Shown: one piece after another, positions 13,069-23,136 of the stretch | Numbering within the stretch: position 1 is the stretch's first letter | How the letters are laid out: every line of letters begins with the position of its first letter | NCBI GenBank assembly: GCA_033032865.1 | Contig: JAWHQI010000070.1 | Location: 10,062,001 to 10,126,000, forward strand | Direction of reading: 5' to 3' | Origin: Dactylorhiza incarnata | Taxonomy: Eukaryota > Streptophyta > Magnoliopsida > Asparagales > Orchidaceae | Length of the DNA: 64,000 nucleotides | Position numbers and translations under genes: made by a program | The notes under the pieces: model-generated | The model's input: only the letters and a program-made list of their open reading frames with translations | Database searches by the model: none | What the model was told of the DNA's origin: nothing

Positions 13069-16000
13069 GCATGGGTGGTGTGCAGAGCGGCCACTAAGGC
13101 CTTTGGACCAAGTGGAGTGTGCTAAGTGCACACCAAGGGCACAAAATCAACATAGTCCAATACCACTCCCTTAGGCCAATTGATCCTCAATTCACCAAAT
13201 TGACCAAAGTCAACAATAGGTCAACATTTAACCAATCTAAGTCAATTAGCATTCAATTGACTCTAAATGTTCAAATTGACCTTACCACCACACTCTAAAC
13301 ACTTTAAGGAACTCATTGGAACTAAAAAGCCCCAGCACTTGGTCAACCAATTGACCAATTTGACCAAAGTCAATTATAGCTTAATTTAAGTCAAAATCAC
13401 ACCTTAAGGCTAAATTAGCCCAATTGGGGCCCCACCATGGGCCAACCAATATTGGGTGGTGAAAAGTGATCCAAGAACATCAAGTGGGACCATCCCACTC
13501 ACCAAGTTGACCAAGTCAAATCAAGAGTCAACTATGGTCAATAAATGCCAAATTAGGTAACTTAGCTTAATTCCCTTTGACCAAAATTCAAGCCAAGTGG
13601 GCTAGCTCATTTTCAAGACTCATTAGACCCTAACCAGTTGAATAAGCTAACCCAAGCCCATGAGCATGACTCATTTCATTAAAAAGGAGGAGAGAGAAGA
13701 AATGGGGACAAAAAGAGATTTGATAAAGCAATGTCCTCCTCCACACTCAAGCCAATCACCCTTGGGGCTTGGGGAAGACTTGGAGGATTACTTGGGTGAT
13801 TGCGAAACACGTCAGGGAGGGGCAGAGCATCATGTGGTGGCAGCAAGGGGGAAATTAAGCCAAAACCGTGGGTCACTTAGTTAAAACTCACCTATACACG
13901 CCTCCTCACCTCCACCCAGCCCTCCCATTAGCTTCAGAAGGTGGAAAGCAGTCGGGATCGACCCTTGGATCAAAGCTTTTGGTGGAGAATGGAGGAAATG
14001 GACAAGGTTGCCAAAGAGGAGCATTTCCATGGCCAACCGCCGCCGCCGCCACCGCCACCGCCAAGCTCCATACTAGGTTCGTTTCTCCTCCTCTCCCTCT
14101 ATGATAGTTTCCCCTCTATCTTATTTGAAGGTTCGGGCTCAATTGGGTCGGAGTCGAAATCTCAAAACCATGGATTTTTGGTAATTTCGGCCAAGCTAAG
14201 TTCGCAGGGAAACGCCTCCTCCGACCGCCATGTCGCCGGGAAGTTGTAGCCCCGACCACCACGAAGGTGGTGGAGGTGGTGGCCGGCCGTGGTGGCCACC
14301 AGGTGGCCGGGAAATGGAGGAGAAGGTTGGCCCAGCATGGGCAAATCCCTGCCCTTGGCTGGAGCAAGAAGATGAAGGGGGAGGGTCGGATCTGCTTTAA
14401 GATCCGTGCAGATCCTAAATTTCTTTGTATTAATTTAATTTAAAGCTAAGATATTCTGCCACTAATAATCAATCCACTTCTATAATTAATTAAGGGCTCT
14501 TAATGGCTGAATTAGAAAATGTTCCCAACATGAAAGTTGTAGGCCTTGGTCTTGACTTTCATTAGGGCTTAAGTTCAAGTCATTTGGTGACCCACAGCTC
14601 CCTAGGGAGCTGTTTTACTAGGACCGGTCCTACACTAGGTCAGTCCACTAAAATAATTATCTAGCCTAGACCTCTCAAGCTATGAAGCTGAGATTTTAAC
14701 CATGGGTAGGTATACCCTAGGGGCACCCCCTGACCAAAGGCCAGTCCTTGATGGGCACTTTTTCTTATAGTTTTGTGGTGGTTAAGATATTTAAATAAAG
14801 TTGATTTTTTGGAGCATATGAAGTCCAAATGACACCAAATTTTGGTGGCATGCTTTTTAGTACATGAGTAACGCCTGCCTAAATTTTCACTCCATTTGGA
14901 GTTGATTTGATATAAAAAATGGGAAAACCTAATGAGGGCCCTTAAGGGGTAAATTAAGGTTTAGGCCATTATGAGGAGTTGAGTGAGTTGGCCTCCTCCA
15001 ATCTGGATGATTATGTAGGTATTGATATATAAATGCATGTGACACCCCCTAATGGAGCATTTGGATCCATTAGAGTGGTGTGTCCTAAAACCCTAAGGGT
15101 GAACCCTTAAGGTTGCATATTAGGGCTTGTGAAGGCATAGGACCAAATGTCCTTGCCTTGGCTCAAAACTTGGTATACTTGATTCTAGGAGCATAAAATG
15201 GCTTAGATAATTTAATGGGAATTTTTGGAATCATTTGGGTATTTTTCTCTTAATAAATGAAATTGCCACTTTTTCCTTAAATAAATAAAATGCATGGCCT
15301 TATGACCTTGTATGGCTTTGAAACTTTAACAGTGGCTGAATTGGGATGATAATAGGCTATGGTAATTTTATTATGATTTATTGAAGTGTTATCCCTTGTG
15401 GAGGAATTGGGATGATAATAGGCTTAGAGCAATTTAATTTTGAAAAATGTCAAATCATTGGGAAATATTATGAAACTTGGTTATCTGTAATTTTATGTTG
15501 ATACATGCCCATGATAATTATTTGGAAGCCTGTGAACTTGTATTTTATGTACATCATGTAGAATGTGGTAATTACTACACTTGGATGTTAAATCATTTTA
15601 ATCAGTCAAATCATATGATAACAATCATTTGGCAGAAGACTCTAGACCACCATTTGGACACTTGGTAATTTTTGTAGAATTTTCAGATGAGAAATACTAT
15701 TTTTCCTAATTATAGTGGCATTTTGGTAATTATACAACTATGATGATTTAGTAGGCCACATGACATCCTATGGTCTTGAAACTCAGTAAACCACCTTGAT
15801 ATGGAACATTACCTTACTGATAATTTTCATGTAGCATGTAGAAGCATTTTGAGGATAAATCATGTGTAATTTGACTTAAGGCCTTAACTACTTTAAATAA
15901 TAATAAATGCCAAATTAATATGGAAAGTTATGGAAATTGGAACATACCTTAATAAGGTCAGTGGGAGCCTAGGATAATTATACCAGACCTTGGTGATTAG

Positions 16001-17845
16001 TTTTTAGAAGGATTCCTTAATGAGGTTTGAGGTTAGTTCAACTTGGTGGTCTGCGTTTACTAAAAACCAGAATTTTGATTTTAAGACAATTCAGACCCAT
16101 AAGTAGTGTTTAGAAGATATGTCCATTCAGTAATTGAGTTATAGTTCACAATGATTCAAGGAGGGTCAAACCTAGGGTTAACAATGAGATTGTGCTAGGG
16201 TTGGTGTATGAGGTGTGGAGGTACGTCCAACCCAATTGGGTGGGACGGGTGTTGAGCTAAGTTACATTAATTATATGAAATAATAAGGGGTGAACTAAAG
16301 GTTAATCACCAACTAAAGTAATTGTATTGAGAAAGAGGATGGCGGGGTTGAGCCCATTAAATCCTTAGTACCGTTGGGGGCCCCTTTACGGGGTATACCG
16401 CGGGAAGTCCAAGATTCACCCTAAATATAATACTAACTAAATTGTAGGCAAGAGTAGCCTAATTAGGTCAGCAAACTTGTATGGATCTCCTTCGAGGAGG
16501 AGATGGGTTGGTTCAGCTTGTATGTTAGTCCCTGAGCCGGAGGCTCGGGTGGATTTAATAACACCTGTTTCTTATGCAAATAGTGGCGAGTCTTCGGTAC
16601 TAGGCTAGTCGTGTCACCGACGGTAGTACGCTGACTCAGGTGAGGGTGAGGTTTAGAGGGCCTGTAAGTTTGAGTACCGCGGTCTAGAGGACAATCCCAA
16701 ATAACCCACCCCGACCTTAAAGTCTGGTGGATTCCAGCAAGAGTATGCAGGAGCTCCGCTGTTGTGTTCTTAGCGTTGAGGCGTACGTGAAGTCTAGGCT
16801 TGGTAGTGAGCATACCCGCCTAGGATGTGGAGTGCCCGATCCACTGCCACCGTGAGCCACGACGGTCGGTACCCGAAAGGTTGGCTTCCTTTCTAACAAA
16901 TTGGGAACTATAAAGGTCTGTGCGCATAGAGTCGTGTGGGTGAGTCACATTGCATAAACACATTAAGTCATCATAGCATAGCATAACATACACATTAGCA
17001 TACCCCCATATTATAAATTAGTATGGGCTCTTTTATATGATGGGTTACCTGGACATCTTAACTTATATGTCATATGGGCGTTCATATAAGTTAAGGTACG
17101 AATCGGTGATGGTAGATTAGTTTTACTTTCTGCACCGCATTTTTATTACTGGTTTACTTCATGCTCTACTTTACTGTCATTTATTTGCACTATACTGCTA
17201 GCTAGTTTTACTGCTTTTCCTATACTTGCTAGATTAGTGCCATGTCACCTCTTTCCTTGTTTACCCCTTGTTGTCCTCCGCTTCTTCCTCCCACTCAGTT
17301 CCTAGGAGTCATGGAGGGAGGCGAGGACAAAATGACTGTCTTTATGACTAACGGTCGGTTGTGACCGCCGGAGTCTGAGGAGACGGAGTTGTCCCACACG
17401 CAGCTGGACGAGATGGCAGGACCTGAGCAGCGGATGCAGCGTACTACCACGACGCCACAGGTTGATGATTAGATAGTTAGATTTTAGTATTTGAGAGTTT
17501 TGTAGTTTCCGCATGCTGTAGAGAAAGAGAGAGTACTTATTTTGGATATATATCGGGCTTAAGCCCCTTTTGCTTGTACTGTCTCTTTTTGGACATTTCT
17601 GTTTCATTATATTCAATATGATGTTGTGACTTGTGGACATGCCTTTAATTCTGTACTTACTTTTGGCATATATTTACTTATGATCGTATAGCCAGCAGAG
17701 TCGGTGCTGAGCGGGGTTAGCCAACCCGAGTGTTGGTGACACCGCAAGGCAGCGATTCTGGGAGAAGATCCACCTCAACCGTGCGATGCGGGAGGGGTTT
17801 GAGTTTTCATGTACCCGAACGGGTTTTGAGAAAAGAGATCTTACA
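13069..17845 (+). repeat. Element E 3' LTR
   Basis: This matches 1639-6411 and the end of the 5' LTR. The first 42 bp of the LTR (1597-1638) are absent here, so the LTR lacks its TG start and adjoining polypurine tract. This suggests a deletion across the junction. It ends CTTACA at 17845. An antisense open frame (16463-16813) is the third copy of the one seen twice in the 5' LTR. Confidence 0.85.
13200..13580. promoter_or_regulatory. W-box (TTGAC) cluster at the start of the E 3' LTR
   Basis: This is the same TTGAC/GTCAA cluster as in the 5' LTR, kept with few changes. It shows that the cluster belongs to the LTR itself and is not a local accident. Confidence 0.6.
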
Positions 17846-18319
17846 GGAAAGGTCCCACATACCTGGGGTTCAACTTGTGGTTCCTTCCAAATCTCTTAAC
17901 GCCTGACATCGGAGAAACTTTCAAGAACACCTTATCTCCAACAACAAACTCTAGATCCACCCTCCTTCGATTGGCATACTTCTCATGCCGCACCTGAGCA
18001 ATTAGAAGTTTTTCATGGATATGAGTTACAACAATGCTCATCTCATCCAAAGCTCCTGGGCCTAACAACGGCCTCTCACCAACCTCGGCCCAAAACAAGG
18101 GAGTACGACAACGCCTCCCGTATAAAGCCTAAAAGGGGGCCATTTGAAAACTCTCCTGATAACTATTATTGTAGACAAATTCCATCAATCCCAGGCGCTT
18201 ATCCCAAGCTCCACCATGATCCAAAATATAGCACCTGATCATATCTTCCAAAATCTGATTCACTCTCTCCGTCTGACCATTGGTCTGAGGGTGGTAAGCG
18301 GTAGAGTATCTAAGGTCAG
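17846..18319 (-). pseudogene. Element A integrase, middle fragment
   Basis: The minus-strand translation carries the end of the catalytic core (HPQTNGQTERVNQ, with the final catalytic Glu) and the downstream region (FWAEVGERPLLG, YANRRRVDLEFVVGDKVFL, KLNPRYVGPF). The latter continues into the 1272-1596 segment once element E is disregarded. The fragment lies between E on the left and B on the right. A stop codon interrupts the frame just before ALYGRRCRTP. It is part of the dead pol of element A. Confidence 0.9.
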
Positions 18320-18735
18320 TGTAACGCCCCGGATTTTCTTATATTTATTTTAAAAGGGAATAATAATATTCATTCTAAAATGAAATATTAGTTCGAAGCT
18401 CTGATGTGAGGGCGTTACCATTCCGGAAACGTCGTCGTCGTCGTCCGGCGTTTTGTTTCTAGAAAGAGGCTTATGCGGGTATATGTATAAATATATATAG
18501 ATGTATATATTTGTGTATATAGGTTGTCGTATAAGTAAGTTCGTGCAATCGTGTTTTCTTATAGGGAGTGTACAACCCTGATATTCGCCGAGCATACTCC
18601 CGAAGGCTCGTTGGAGCATCATGGTAGCATCGACCCATGTAGGAAGGGAGGTAGAGACAAGGGGGACGAGCGGTGAGGGAGGAGGCCTCCCGCTTACCCA
18701 GCCTATATAGAGGAGCGAGAGGTAGAGGGACAGGT

Positions 18736-19100
18736 CCCCCGCTCCCAGCTAGGGGGGCGAGCCCGGGCTGCTGCCCGGGGAGCTCGCCCCCGCTCCCAGC
18801 GAGGGGGGCGAGCCCGGGCTGCTGCCCGGGGAGCTCGCCCCCGCTCCCAGCTAGGGGGGCGAGTCCGGGCTGCCGCCCGGGGAGCTCGCCCCCGCTCCCA
18901 GCAAGGGGGGCGAGGCCGGGCTGCCGCCCGGGGAGCTCGCCCCCGCTCCCAGCTAGGGGGGCGAGCCCGGGCTGCCGCCCGGGGAGCTCGCCCCCGCTCC
19001 CAGCTAGAGGGGCGAGCCCGGGCTGCCGCCCGGGGAGCTCGCCCCCGCTCCCAGCTAGGGGGGCGAGCCCGGGTTGCTGCCCGGGGGCTCGCCCCGACTC
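18736..19100. repeat. Seven 51-bp GC-rich hairpin units in the F LTR
   Basis: Each unit can fold on itself: an outer arm GGGGGCGAGC pairs with GCTCGCCCCC and an inner arm CCGGGC pairs with GCCCGG around TGCT. The unit length equals that of the gag repeat at 20022-20690, and the two share GGGGGCGAGC and AGCTCGCCCC modules. The second LTR has the same array at about 23304-23668. Confidence 0.85.
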
Positions 19101-19166
19101 CCATCCCGTAGGGGGGCGAGCTCAGGAGAGCATTCGGTCTGCGTTTAGCGTCGTGGAACGGCGGGA

Positions 19167-19353
19167 TTTGGCTATTCGCAGTCCAGTTTTGGCTATTCGC
19201 AGTCCAGTGGTCTGCGTTTAGCGCTTCAGAACAGCGGGATTTGGCTATTCGCAGTCCAGTTTTGGCTATTCGCAGTCCAGTGGTCTGCGTTTAGCGCTTC
19301 AGAACAGCGGGATTTGGCTGTTTGCAGTCCAGTTTTGGCTATTCGCAGTCCAG
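19167..19353 (+). promoter_or_regulatory. Six copies of a 20-bp motif upstream of the F TATA box
   Basis: TTTGGCTATTCGCAGTCCAG occurs six times, one copy slightly changed, in three pairs separated by a GTCTGCGTTTAGCGCTTCAG-type spacer. The array ends about 12 bp before the TATA box, so a promoter-proximal factor site is likely. The factor is unknown. The 3' LTR repeats the array at 23735-23921. Confidence 0.6.
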
Positions 19354-19364
19354 ATCCGAAAAAC

Positions 19365-19375
19365 CTATAAATAGG
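19365..19375 (+). promoter_or_regulatory. TATA box of element F
   Basis: CTATAAATAGG fits the plant TATA consensus well. It lies 331 bp before the end of the 5' LTR. The copy in the 3' LTR is at 23933-23943. Confidence 0.75.
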
Positions 19376-19744
19376 ACCAAGGGGGCACCATTGGAGAGGA
19401 TCTCATTCTAGGCTAGCTCTCTCCCTCTCTCTCTCCCTCCCCAAGTCTCTCTAGGGGGGTGAGGAGAGCCTCCAGTGGTGCCCAAGCTTAGTAGTGGCTT
19501 GGGAGGGGAAGTTCCTAAGGGGCTTCCGGGTATGTGGCGGGACCTCCCCACTAAGCCCTTGGTCCAGTTCTTAGTTCCGACACCTTCAACCTAGAGCTCT
19601 CCCTTGGGGGAAGTAAGGGTTGGTCGCCCCTCAGCTTGCTGAGGGCCCCGAACTCCACAGAGACCAAGTCTTGTTCGCAAGATTTCGGTTTCAACATTAT
19701 GGTGCGGTGAGCGTGGAGTGTGACCGATTCACGAAACTCTCGAG

Positions 19745-21121
19745 ATGAGCTCCATGGACAGAGGTGGAGGAAGTTCCGACCCAGGTCATTCGCAGCCCCC
19801 GGTGGCTGGAGTGACGTTGGAGATGTTTGAAAGCTTCAAACGAGAGGTCATGCAGACCTTGCAGATCACCTTCGCCACGACGGCCGTAGGCAGAAGAGGA
19901 GATGGTTCGGAGGTCCCGCCCCAGCAGGTGGAGGAGGGAACTCTCGGCCAGCAGTTCAGAAAGGAGATACCGGTGAGGGGGGAGTGGGGAGGTGCCATAC
20001 CCCCACTCGCCCACCCTCAAGGGGGCGAGCTCAGGAGGGGGGCACCCTCCCAGCTCGCCCCAGCCCCTCAAGGGGGCGAGCTCAGGAGGGGGGCGCCCTC
20101 CCAGCTCGCCCCAGCCCCTCAAGGGGGCGAGCTCAGGAGGGGGGCGCCCTCCCAGCTCCCCCCAGCCCCTCAAGGGGGCGAGCTCAGGAGGGGGGCGCCC
20201 TCCCAGCTCGCCCCAGCCCCTCAAGGGGGCGAGCTCAGGAGGGGGGCGCCCTCCCAGCTCCCCCCAGCCCCTCAAGGGGGCGAGCTCAGGAGGGGGGCGC
20301 CCTCCCAGCTCGCCCCAGCCCCTCAAGGGGGCGAGCTCAGGAGGGGGGCGCCCTCCCAGCTCGCCCCAGCCCCTCAAGGGGGCGAGCTCAGGAGGGGGGC
20401 GCCCTCCCAGCTCGCCCCAGCCCCTCAAGGGGGCGAGCTCAGGAGGGGGGCGCCCTCCCAGCTCGCCCCAGCCCCTCAAGGGGGCGAGCTCAGGAGGGGG
20501 GCGCCCTCCCAGCTCGCCCTAGCCCCTCAAGGGGGCGAGCTCAGGAGGGGGGCGCCCTCCCAGCTCGCCCCAGCCCCTCAAGGGGGCGAGCTCAGGAGGG
20601 GGGCGCCCTCCCAGCTCGCCCCAGCCCCTCAAGGGGGCGAGCTCAGGAGGAAGGCACTGTCCCAGCTCGCCCCGTCTCTTCCAGCCCAGTCCCAAAAGGG
20701 GGCGAGCGGGGAGGCATCCGACCCCCACTCGCTCCACCCCAAAAGAAACCAAGTGAATGTTGATGGTCGAGACCACCTCGGGTGGAGGCTATCCAATAGC
20801 CCGGCGAGCGCAGAGGTCAACAATACGACTCCGCGAGAGCAAGGAAGTAAGGACTTCAAAAGAAAAAGATCCAACCGCCCGAGGTGGAGGCCGGGACCAA
20901 ACACACCCCCTCCACCACCTCAGCAAACCATGGAGATTGGTGGGGGTAGAAGGAGGAGAGTCAGGAAAGCAGAAAGAAGAGGAAGAGGAAAAGATAGGGT
21001 GGTGCTACCCTACTGTGACTTCCACGAGGAGGAGGGTCACGCGACATCCGCCGGCCTTGAGTTCTTGGAACTGAAAAAGACAAGAGGTCCAAGGCGTCAA
21101 CATCAACCACCAGAGGAATGA
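19745..21121 (+). CDS. gag-like protein of element F with 17-residue repeats
   Basis: The ORF encodes 458 residues and starts 48 bp after the 5' LTR with MSSMDRGGGSSDPG. An N-terminal part of about 95 residues (MFESFKREVMQTLQ looks helical) is followed by 13 tandem units of GGELRRGAPSQLAPAPQ, the last degenerate. A basic stretch (FKRKRSNRPRWR) and an Arg-rich tail follow. Near the C-terminus YCDFHEEEGHATSAG resembles the zinc knuckle of Tat-lineage gag proteins (C-x2-H/C-x4-H-x4-C), but the last Cys is Gly. The role would be RNA binding and particle assembly. No protease or RT follows. Other frames are also open across the repeat because the unit is stop-free, so length alone is weak evidence. 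The knuckle and position after the LTR support this frame. Confidence 0.65.
   Translation: MSSMDRGGGSSDPGHSQPPVAGVTLEMFESFKREVMQTLQITFATTAVGRRGDGSEVPPQQVEEGTLGQQFRKEIPVRGEWGGAIPPLAHPQGGELRRGAPSQLAPAPQGGELRRGAPSQLAPAPQGGELRRGAPSQLPPAPQGGELRRGAPSQLAPAPQGGELRRGAPSQLPPAPQGGELRRGAPSQLAPAPQGGELRRGAPSQLAPAPQGGELRRGAPSQLAPAPQGGELRRGAPSQLAPAPQGGELRRGAPSQLALAPQGGELRRGAPSQLAPAPQGGELRRGAPSQLAPAPQGGELRRKALSQLAPSLPAQSQKGASGEASDPHSLHPKRNQVNVDGRDHLGWRLSNSPASAEVNNTTPREQGSKDFKRKRSNRPRWRPGPNTPPPPPQQTMEIGGGRRRRVRKAERRGRGKDRVVLPYCDFHEEEGHATSAGLEFLELKKTRGPRRQHQPPEE
20022..20690 (+). repeat. 51-bp tandem array inside F gag
   Basis: Thirteen 51-bp units, twelve near-identical and one degenerate, encode the 17-residue gag repeat. 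The unit contains inverted modules (GGGCGAGCT pairing with AGCTCGCCC, and GGAGGG with CCCTCC) that can form strong hairpins. Five of the six reading frames stay open across the array. Confidence 0.95.
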
Positions 21122-21298
21122 TCATCTCATCCAATTAGCATCCCGAGAGGCGAGTGCCATGGGGGGTACGTGGTGTCTATTTCATGTTGTTTTCCTTTGT
21201 AGTAAGTTCTACCCCTCGCTGGGTGGGCCAGGAGGTTTTGACAAGGGAAATCCCCCCATTAGATGGAGGAAATTATTTTGCTTACATGATTAGAAAGT

Positions 21299-22520
21299 TG
21301 CCACCGAGATGTTCTCTCACTCCAGGCTCTCACTAGCTGGGTGGGTCGAATGATCCTCGGAAGGAAGGGCTTGCCATCGAGATGTCCTCCTCACTCCAGG
21401 CTCTCACTAGCTGGGTGGGTCGAATGATCCTCGGATGGGTAAGTTCAGCACCGAGATGTCCTCCTCACTCCAGGCTCTCACTAGCTGGGTGGGTCGAATG
21501 ATCCTCGGAAGGAAGAGCTTGCCATCGAGATGTCCTCCTCATTCCAGGCTCTCACTAGCTGGGTGGGTCGAATGATCCTCGGATGGGTAAGTTCAACACC
21601 GAGATGTCCTCCTCACTCCAGGCTCTCACTAGCTGGGTGGGTCGAATGATCCTCGGATGGGTAAGTTCAACACCGAGATGTCCTCCTCACTCCAGGCTCT
21701 CACTAGCTGGGTGGGTCGAATGATCCTCGGATAGGTAAGTTCAACACCGAGATGTCCTCCTCACTCCAGGCTCTCACTAGCTGGGTGGGTCGAATGATCC
21801 TCGGAAGGAAGAGCTTGCCATCGAGATGTCCTCCTCATTCCAGGCTCTCACTAGCTGGGTGGGTCGAATGATCCTCGGATGGGTAAGTTCAACACCGAGA
21901 TGTCCTCCTCACTCCAGGCTCTCACTAGCTGGGTGGGTCGAATGATCCTCGGATGGGTAAGTTCAACACCGAGATGTCCTCCTCACTCCAGGCTCTCACT
22001 AGCTGGGTGGGTCGAATGATCCTCGGATAGGTAAGTTCAACACCGAGATGTCCTCCTCACTCCAGGCTCTCACTAGCTGGGTGGGTCGAATGATCCTCGG
22101 GAGGAAGTGCTTGCCATCGAGATGTCCTCCTCACTCCAGGCTCTCACTAGCTGGGTGGGTCGAATGATCCTCGGATGGGTAAGTTCAACACCGAGATGTC
22201 CTCCTCACTCCAGGCTCTCACTAGCTGGGTGGGTCGAATGATCCTCGGAAGGAAGAGCTTGCCATCGAGATGTCCTCCTCATTCCAGGCTCTCACTAGCT
22301 GGGTGGGTCGAATGATCCTCGGACGGGTAAGTTCAACACCGAGATGTCCTCCTCACTCCAGGCTCTCACTAGCTGGGTGGGTCGAATGATCCTCGGATGG
22401 GTAAGTTCAACACCGAGATGTCCTCCTCACTCCAGGCTCTCACTAGCTGGGTGGGTCGAATGATCCTCGGATAGGTAAGTTCAACGCCGAGATGTCCTCC
22501 TCACTCCAGGCTCCCACCTA
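21299..22520 (+). repeat. 74-bp tandem array with a four-unit higher-order period
   Basis: About 16 units share CAGGCTCTCACTAGCTGGGT and CGAATGATCCTCGG. The linker is of two kinds, GGGTAAGTTCAACACC or GGAAGAGCTTGCCATC. The second kind recurs at about 21507, 21803 and 22099, spaced 296 bp or four units, and again at 22247. This shows amplification of a multi-unit block. It is non-coding and lies between gag and the 45-bp array. Confidence 0.95.
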
Positions 22521-22562
22521 GCTGGCAGGGCCGGGAACCGCTCGGGGCAGGGAGGAAAATGT

Positions 22563-22868
22563 CCGCCACTAGTAGAGCTCGCTCCTAGAAGTGTGTCGAC
22601 CCTATGTCCACCACTAGTAGAGCTCGCTCCTAGAAGTGTGTCGACCCCATGTCCACCACTAGTAGAGCTCGCTCCTAGAAGTGTGTCGACCCTATGTCCA
22701 CCACTAGTAGAGCTCGCTCCTAGAAGTGTGTCGACCCCATGTCCACCACTAGTAGAGCTCACTCCTAGAAGTGTGTCGACCCTATGTCCACCACTAGTAG
22801 AGCTTGCTCCTAGAAGTGTGTCGACCCCATGTCCACCACTAGTAGAGCTCACTCCTAGAAGTGGGTAG
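22563..22868. repeat. 45-bp tandem array in element F
   Basis: Nearly seven units contain CCACTAGTAGAGCTCGCTCC and TAGAAGTGTGTCGACC. Alternate units differ at CCCTATG or CCCCATG, so a 90-bp dimer is the recent unit of growth. The length is a multiple of three and frames on both strands stay open, but no start or motif supports a gene. Confidence 0.9.
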
Positions 22869-23136
22869 TCCCGACGCTGGCCCGCTGACCAGGCTCCCAT
22901 CAAGCTGGCAGGTCTGAGGACCGCTCGGTGGCCGAAAATTCTCTAAGTGTTTTTCCCCCGAGGTGGCCCTGCTAGCCGGGCTCTCGCTAGCCGGCAAGGT
23001 TGGGGGACCTCTCGGGGAGGTGCTGTGGCTTTTCCAAGATAGCACCAATAATCGGATTCCCAGCGACACTCGTCGAATATGCAGGGTTGGACATTTCTTT
23101 CCGAGCGTGAGCCACGCTCGAAAAGAGCGGGGATTG
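22869..23136 (+). other. 3' internal tail of element F
   Basis: The tail links the arrays to the 3' LTR. It repeats GCTCCCATCAAGCTGGCAGG-type phrases like those at 22507-22540. It ends with AAAAGAGCGGGGATTG, a purine-rich stretch at the place expected of a polypurine tract. No gene is seen. Confidence 0.6.

Larger units (their letters stand above)
1597..17845 (+). mobile_element. Element E: giant non-coding LTR element (LARD-like)
   Basis: The element starts TGTAACATCC at 1597 and ends CTTACA at 17845. It splits the integrase of A, whose reading resumes exactly on the other side. Flanking 5-mers are GGATA (1592-1596) and GGAAA (17846-17850), a probable target duplication with one later change. 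A primer site complementary to initiator tRNA-Met follows the 5' LTR. LTRs of about 4.8 kb and a 3.2-kb internal region without recognisable protein match large retrotransposon derivatives (LARDs), which must borrow gag and pol from other elements. The 5' LTR carries a 3.4-kb internal duplication. Confidence 0.8.
18569..19696 (+). repeat. Element F 5' LTR
   Basis: The LTR is 1128 bp and pairs with 23137-24264. It contains seven GC-rich 51-bp units (18736-19100), six copies of a 20-bp motif (19167-19353), a TATA box (19365-19375) and a pyrimidine-rich transcribed part. A 182-codon open frame across it is a product of the stop-free repeat and is not counted as a gene. Confidence 0.9.

Noticed and set aside
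19984..20763. Several long ORFs on both strands of the 51-bp array
   Set aside because: The repeat unit is a multiple of three and lacks stops, so the frames are open by construction. Only the frame with the gag-like knuckle was kept.
21299..22520. CRISPR-like array
   Set aside because: Units are direct tandem repeats with only two linker types inside a plant LTR element. There are no unique spacers or cas genes.
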